62,000 bases of DNA from Acanthaster planci (lineage: Eukaryota > Echinodermata > Asteroidea > Valvatida > Acanthasteridae), in assembly GCF_001949145.1 (NCBI RefSeq), contig NW_019091557.1, positions 185,736 through 247,735 on the forward strand, in the 5' to 3' direction. The notes beneath the pieces are model-generated. The model was not told the DNA's origin and searched no databases. It saw nothing but the letters and a program-made list of their open reading frames with translations. Position 1 is the stretch's first letter; every line of letters starts with the position of its first letter. The position numbers and the translations under genes are program-made. This document shows, in pieces, positions 55,305-62,000 of this stretch.

Positions 55305-57940
55305 CCTAATGATAATTCATTCCATTGATAAATTAACTCCTCCTGATGTTTGGTTTGTTTGCTTCAAGCAGTCCTCGTCGTTCATCTGCATGAAACACAG
55401 TCTTGGAATTCGTTTTGAGGACACATTGCCAGCAAATACTCATTTTGAAGTCGTTCCTGACGAGAAAATTAAGGAATGCCGGCAAATTCTATTTCTACTT
55501 CTATCTTGTTAATGACGATTTACACTAAACTTTAAAAAAAAATTATTATTTTACGCTTGACTGAAAATGCACCGTTCTCGTCATAAAATATCTAAATTGT
55601 GAATGTATTTCCTTCTGCTATTCAGTTTTTTTTTGTTCGTAATGTATATGCTTGTTTTTTTAGGTGCATTGTTGTCGAAGTAACAGGCAACTGAGTTAAA
55701 CCTAACAAACCCACTGCAGGAAATATGAAGTTTCCAGGAGAATTTTACAGAGTTTTGGATTTGTGTTGATTGTGAAACTCTTGGCGCGTTTTTCTTGTTC
55801 ATCGGTTTTCGGCAGCTGTGCTTTCACACAGCACTGTGCTGAACTATACATCAACCTTTGTGCAATTTAGCATAATAGTTTGGGAATTATCCGTTGTACC
55901 CAACTTCTTGTAATCACAATTGAACATCCACGCCTTCAAATGATATTCATTTGTTTAAAGGTATAGAACCCCACGTATGATTCTGTTCGTGAATCTAATT
56001 TTGCATTGAAAAGAGGAAACTTTATTTGCACTTTATTCCGAAGGGGGTTGTCATTTTTAAACAGTGAATAAATCATAGACTACGTTAACAGCAAAATTGC
56101 AATTTTGGAGGGAGGAAATTATGAGAAGGAAGGAGCATGCACATCAGCGTGCAAGACGCAAATGAGTTTCCTTTCCTTGCGGCTTCGAGACTTCGAAAAT
56201 TGAATTTACTTATAATATTTTAAGGGGGCCCCGTGCAGGCAAATGCGTCATTTGATAAACAAATGTGTCGTGTGCAGAAAAAAAACGCGGTTGGTAGTGC
56301 ATTAGACATGAGCTGGCCGCATCTGCCGTGAGCCGATGAGCAATTTGACAAGATAGCTCTTGACGGGCGCAGTACGGTGGGAAACCTTAATTGCCTAGCG
56401 ACTTACCGAATCAGCCGACGAGGGAAGAGTGTAGTACCGGGGCCGGATGATTGTCTAGTGGGTCATTTCAGTCATCAGACACGGAGTGAAACCAGCTCCA
56501 GTATGGTGTATGAATCAAGTGTTTTTACATCACCAGATTTTCATGCCAGACTTGTATGTTTTTTTTTCTTTTCTGTCTTAAACTACTGGACGCGTCTTTC
56601 AAGCTGCCTGATGGGACCAGCCGTGCTGCGTTCGCAGTATCGACTAGCCGGGAGTGCGAGGCTGCGGCTTGGATTCAGTCATTCGCTCGGCTGTCGCGGT
56701 CTCCACCGGCCTCGGGGGAAGAAGAAGAATAGAAATTGAATTGAGCGCAATCATAGTCAACAAAAAGCGATTTCAATTTTCCCAATTGTAATGGAGAAAG
56801 GAACGCAGGACTAATTTACTCAATGACTGCCACAATGGACGCGTTCTCCGCTTTATTTCTCGGTGCTTCATGTACTTTTCGGCGGCGCGCCAAAAACTCC
56901 AGTCCGTGTAAACAATTTACTTGCTTTTTAAGAGTCAATTTAGGGCAGTTGGTGTTTAAGGGGAGTTACACTTCCAAATATTATTATTTTGGGGTTGAAG
57001 GAATTATCAGAGCCTGAACTTGTTTCGGTCGTCGGGAACTAGGCCGATGGACTTCTGGTGTTATTCTGGCCCTGTCTGGTTTGATAAATGGTGAGTGAGT
57101 GATGTAGTTCACCCATGAAATAGCCCACTGTTCACCGCAGAAGGGAGAAAATTGCACATTGTCCGGGCGAACAAAGGCCGCCAGGTACCGCTCCGGTCGC
57201 TTGGCTAGGTGGAGGTCGGTCGTTGGAGCTCCGGTTGAATTACTTTGACGTTAAGATGGAACACTTCCCTCCCAGTTCATTTTTGTCTCCCATTCTCGTT
57301 GAACCTTTTTTCACACTTGCCTATCGCTCGTTGGCTTCTCCCAAAATGTCCGGACATGACCTCCCTTCAGAGTGGAGTCGCAGCTCAAAACCAAGTAGGC
57401 TTGTGGGAGTGCATGATAGCGGGGGTAAAACTCCCAGCCCAACATCAGCCAATTGAGGTTTAATAAAACAACATTGACTGTTCAATAACTTATCAAGTCC
57501 TTGAGGTCGAAGAAGAACATTCGTTCAGTTACTCGCACTGGATTTACTCAAAGAGAATATCCGAACGTCAATTCTGGACACCCGAGTTGTATTTATTTTA
57601 GCCAGATTTCTATTTAACCCAGTGAGACATAAATTTTGCATGAGTCATGAAATGGTTGCCCAAGATGTGTCAATGAGAATAGCATAACCAGTCATCAATG
57701 AAATACTATTAAATTGCTACAGGAACAGTTTTCCATACCTCCCCTTGTCTCTTAAAATACGTTTCTAGATTACGCTATTGATATGTTTATCGGCACATAC
57801 AAAATGAAATTGGTCGATTGTTTGTCGACTTCTCTCAAATTATTAATTCAGTAAATAAAGGCATTTACATGTAGGTAGATCCCTTCAACCCTGACTACAA
57901 AAAGAAGAGTCAAGTATAATGTGAACTTTGAACGTGAGCA
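55305..57940. other. Upstream intergenic region, no gene recognised
   Basis: Mixed AT-rich DNA; a GC-richer stretch at 56600-56730 gives part of a 120-codon open frame (56377-56739, +) without recognisable features. Nothing else was identified. Confidence 0.5.
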
Positions 57941-57944
57941 AACG

Positions 57945-59075
57945 AAGACAACAGCAGCAATTACAACATCAAATCCAGCCGGAACTCTGAGTTAAAAGAA
58001 CTACTTCAACAAACAACCTCTATATTGCAAATACAGCACAAACACACCAACAGCAGGCTACACCAACACAGCACTGTCAACATCAACTGCACAAACATTG
58101 CCTCCAGCAACACAGCAACAACTTAGACTACACAAACAGGGCCTTTTTTGTTTTTGTATAATTATTATTTTGTTTAGACCCTCCCCAGGAGAACACGAAA
58201 CTATAGTGGAAATCACAGCCGAAGTGCATAAATTATGAGTAGGGGGCATGTCAAGGAACGAATTATGAACCATCACTGCAAAAACTGCGGTGTTAAAAAC
58301 AATGCTTTTGGGTGTTAACAGATGACCACACCAAATGTGTTACTTTAACACTGCTGGTGTTACTTTAAACGCCTACAGGTGTTATAATGCACTGGATGGT
58401 GTTAAAAGTAACACCAACAGTTTTGAAATAACACCAAAAATTTTAACACCGGTAAAAAAGTGTTAGCATGGTCCTCTGATAACACCGAGGCGTTCAGTGT
58501 AACCCCCCGGTGTTTGAAATGAATGGGTTGGAAAGGTTGATTAGATTGGGCTAACGGTAGAAGCAGATATCAAGCAGTAATATAGCATAAATATTAACAA
58601 CTGTACAAAACTGCACCTGCACAAACAACGCCTACACCTATAGCACCAGCAACGCCACCTGCATAGACAACACCTACAGTACCATGGCACAAGGCTGCAC
58701 TGTGAAAACCAACACCCATTATAAACGCGTCTTGGTTTAATTGTAAACGCATATAAAGGTTTAAAACTTAACACTTTTTGGTGAAAATAACGCGTTTCAG
58801 TGTTCAGAAAGTATTACTACCCGATAAACGTATTTTTGTGTCTTGTCAAAAAATCCAGATGTGTCATTGTGTCTAAATTTATTAATACATCAACGTGTAT
58901 TTGTTTACAAAATAAACAAGAGAACGTATTTATTAGCTCCACAACGCGCTCAAAAAGTGTTACAAGGAAGGCGTTTAAGAGGAGTAAAACATTAACACTT
59001 GTTTTTAAAGTGTATACACCGGCAACAGCACAAACGACGCCTACGGCTCACCACCAACAGCAATATTCCAACAAT
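57945..59075 (+). repeat. CAACA/CACCTA-rich low-complexity array interrupted by GGTGTTA-type palindromic repeats
   Basis: Three segments (about 57950-58140, 58600-58695 and 59025-59075) share a CAACAGCACAAACNACGCCT-like theme with an approximate 42-bp period in the middle one. Between them lie two blocks rich in GGTGTTA/TAACACC in both orientations: about 58274-58515, starting CACTGCAAAAAC, and about 58698-58801, with ends CACTGTGAAAAC and GCGTTTCAGTG. The layout suggests one ancestral array split by insertions. Confidence 0.6.
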
Positions 59076-62000
59076 TAACGACACCGATACAAAAACTAGT
59101 GAGATCGTCATTTTCTTAGTTTCGACAGTTTACTTAAATCTAATAAGATCCAACTGGCCAAAACTCTTGTCTCGCATTGATTGAGGGAATACCTGGCTGC
59201 TGTGACCAAAGAGGAACCTATAATGTTGAATTAATTATGCCTGGGATATTGAGTCATGCTTGGATCGCGGAACACTTTTTGGTACACGTCCCGTGTTTGT
59301 TTTGGCAATAACTCCACCTTTCGCTGGCGGGTCATTGTGGATTTATACGGTGGAGGCGATCTTTCACAGCACAAAATGTACGGTGCATGCTCAAATTTAC
59401 ATTCAACGGATATTCAAAAAACGGCTTGAGGCCCTCAACAAGGGGTTTACACTCAGCAACGATGTTTGTTCAAAATGCCAGACTGATACAAAACATTGGG
59501 GGAACAACTCTCCTGTAACCCTTCAGCCAAAAAGAAAGTGATTTTTCAGGAATCACAGAAAATTATTAGACTATCCCGTTATGAAAAAGAAACCGTAGGT
59601 CATTGATGAAAATATCTACGGTTTTTCATGTACGTCACAGTTAAGTTATTGTATATAACGTCACTATTATGTGCATAATGATATCACTCAAATGCATTAT
59701 GTTACAACACGGTTTTACTTCATTTTTTTTTCTAAATATGTAATTTTAAAAACAGGCAGCAATTCCGATAATCTGACTCTTTATTAACTGCATGTAAAAA
59801 TGAAAAGATATGCGAACAATTCCCTTTTAAAATAATAAAGGTGAAAGTACACCGAAATTCATATTTAAGATACCGTAAAAAAATCGATTGCATGAATAGA
59901 ATCTGTCCATAAAGAATACGTTGTGCACCAACGACGTGTTTCCTAGAAATCGCAGTTTTTTCGATTCTAGTGGCAGTGAGAAATCGAGACATTCTCAGAA
60001 GGGCTGTCGCGTTGACACTGAACATTTAGAAAATTCTAACGTTCAAGGATATTGTTCAGGACATATAAAATTTCGAGGCATTGTGATTTGAAATATGATA
60101 TTTTATATCTGGATGAATTAATGTGCTCAGAGCATGAGTAATATTAGATTCGTAAAAAGCGCTGAAGTTCATTGAAATGACAAGGTTATTTCAAATATAT
60201 GTAATCCTGCATTTCACCTCTCTTTCAAAATGTATACCACTACACGCCTTTTGAGGCCAAAGTTACATGAAACGTCCCTTTATCTTTCACATGATTTGTA
60301 TTCTGTATACAGACTTCCTTTTTCGGGATTTTGTTAGTACATGAATTTCTTCCTGAGCCAACAGGCTGATCAGTCAGTAAAATGTGTAAAGTGACTGCGA
60401 CGTTGCTCTGTTTTCCGTCTTTTGTTGCTGCGCACGGACAAATTTTAGTTTTTTTTTATTGGCACATGCGCACTCCCGTCGAGGAAAATGAGACATTGGT
60501 TTGGGCTGATCATGCATGGAAGAGTTCTTCCAAAATATTTTTCTGCACGCACAATAGTATTTAGGGATAATCCCCCTGTGATGTGGGGGATTTAGGGGTA
60601 TTAACCATTAAATAAACTCAAAGAAGCCGCCAGTGTTGGGAAGAAATCAACAGAAGGAGAAAGAAAATTCCAGACGATATTTTTTTCCCCTGATGCACGT
60701 GTGCAGGTCGTGCCCACGCTCAATTCATCTCGGTGAAATGGCCGACTGGCCGGCGTGATGACGGTTATTGTCAAACTCCGAAGCAGTGTGAAATGGTTGC
60801 CGCATTTTGTCGTTAATTGAGCCGTGGCTTTCTGGGTCTGTAGTTGCTCAGAACCAACTCCGATCAACGAAAGAGAAGGCAGCGGGTGAATACACTTTTT
60901 TTTACTCCGTATAAAAGAAAAATCTGACTAATTTTACGGACGTAAATAATGAATATCAAACTGGCTGCATTAGTGCAAGTTATTAGTTGAAGACTACAGA
61001 AGACACCAGAGAAGGATACAAACATTTCCTGTCATCCGCACTCTTGCAAAAGCAATGACTTGATTTCTTGGTTTACATGTATCATCTCCCTCAAATATCC
61101 GACCATTTTCGGGCTCAGTTGTCTGAACACAAGTATAAATTCATTCCCCTTCTGGAGTACAGAAAGGTTATCGTTCGAGCTTTTGGCAAAATATGAGTTA
61201 GCGTACCTTTCAGAAAGGCTTTTCGTCAGGAGTTACAACTTCGCTAAAAAGATTCATTTGTATTACATTTTGACTATAGATTGTGTAAAATATACATTAG
61301 AATACTTTCGTCAAACTAAAACAGACACAGCTAACACACCTTCACATATTTCTTAAACCATGCATGAAGTCAACAGTTTCTAAAAATGTGTTCCTAATTT
61401 TAAACGGGAAAACTGTGAAGCGCCCACTAGACAAGCATCAGTTGAACCGTCACTTTTAATTTTACAGATGAAGAAGTAAGCCCATCTGCTACACTGAACT
61501 GGGTCGCTTACAAACAACAAATCGACGCTTGCAGGAGTCACAATTATCGTGTATGTGAAAGCAGGTGCAGTATACGTTTTCATTTGAAGATGGACGACGC
61601 CTGTAAGTAAGTCGGTAAATTCCTGTCAACACGAAACTCTTTATCAAACCTAATTACACGTCTTGGAATACGTGTTATATAACCAAAGTTATCTATATAT
61701 GGGACCTTCAAGCAATAAAAGAAATTGTCCTTCGAGCATTTATGGAAAGTGCATGTCGTTATTGCTGTTAATGTTTATTTCTTTCCTGTGACAAAAACGC
61801 AGGAGCTTTTCATACTTAATGGTTTTGAAAGACGCACTATACCGTGAGCATAAACTAAGGTACGTCATGCACGGAGAGAAAGAAAATGAATATGCAGGCA
61901 TTATATTTAAACTGCCAGAGGATTCTTGGTGAAGTTGAGGCACTCATTCCCTGGTTTTCATTCTCAGCTGAATATAAGAGAACATCCCATTCTCTGTCTG
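59076..62000. other. Far upstream intergenic region, no gene recognised
   Basis: AT-rich DNA with short open frames only (up to 98 codons). Apart from the hairpin at 59581-59629, no repeat, RNA gene or regulatory motif could be supported. Confidence 0.5.
59581..59629. other. Short imperfect hairpin
   Basis: ATGAAAAAGAAACCGTAG pairs with CTACGGTTTTTCAT with a two-base bulge around an 18-base loop. It is too short and AT-rich at the base for a typical miRNA precursor. It could be a foldback remnant. Confidence 0.4.

Overview
This window is animal nuclear DNA. Split open reading frames are joined by GT-AG introns, and about 90% of the sequence is non-coding and rich in old repeats. Only two protein-coding genes can be supported. 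On the + strand at the left edge lies the last third of SEC61A, the channel subunit of the ER protein translocon (4 exons, 1054-5558). On the - strand lies a complete GATA1/2/3-class zinc-finger transcription factor (5 coding exons, 48871 down to 21038, 523 predicted residues). The genes converge with about 15.5 kb between their stop codons. A marine invertebrate deuterostome (echinoderm, hemichordate or amphioxus grade) fits the single GATA2/3-like gene, kilobase-scale introns, tRNA-derived SINE, hAT-type MITEs and recurrent TAGGCCTA and TACATGTA words. The species cannot be fixed from sequence alone.

Layout. 1-5558: SEC61A introns and exons, with a 311-bp inverted-repeat element in one intron. 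5559 to about 6915: likely SEC61A 3' UTR. 6.9-21 kb: convergent intergenic region with two dispersed repeat families, a long pyrimidine tract followed by a G-quadruplex motif, and three GC-rich patches that could be regulatory, one holding back-to-back TAATCC homeodomain sites. 21038-21436: GATA last exon. 21437-36436: GATA intron 4, 15 kb, with two tRNA-derived SINE-like copies, a CRE+TATA promoter-like sequence and a hAT MITE. 36437-36562: C-finger exon. 38997-39142: N-finger exon. 39143-45373: intron 2 with a cluster of TGACGTCA palindromes. 45374-45967 and 48565-48871: N-terminal exons. 48872-62000: upstream region of GATA, with a TATA-like box, an 18-N assembly gap flanked by a duplicated sequence, a CpG-rich patch, a hAT MITE with a perfect 8-bp target duplication, and a low-complexity array interrupted by GGTGTTA-type palindromic repeats.

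The two genes do not act in one pathway: SEC61A is a housekeeping ER gene and GATA1/2/3 is a developmental regulator (blood, endomesoderm, neural). Their adjacency matters as synteny. In vertebrates SEC61A1 lies near GATA2 and SEC61A2 shares a chromosome arm with GATA3, so this window probably preserves the ancestral neighbourhood. I found no new enzymatic or defence system. The most interesting items are the conserved gene pair, the candidate cis-regulatory patches, and a strand-biased set of poly-C tracts.
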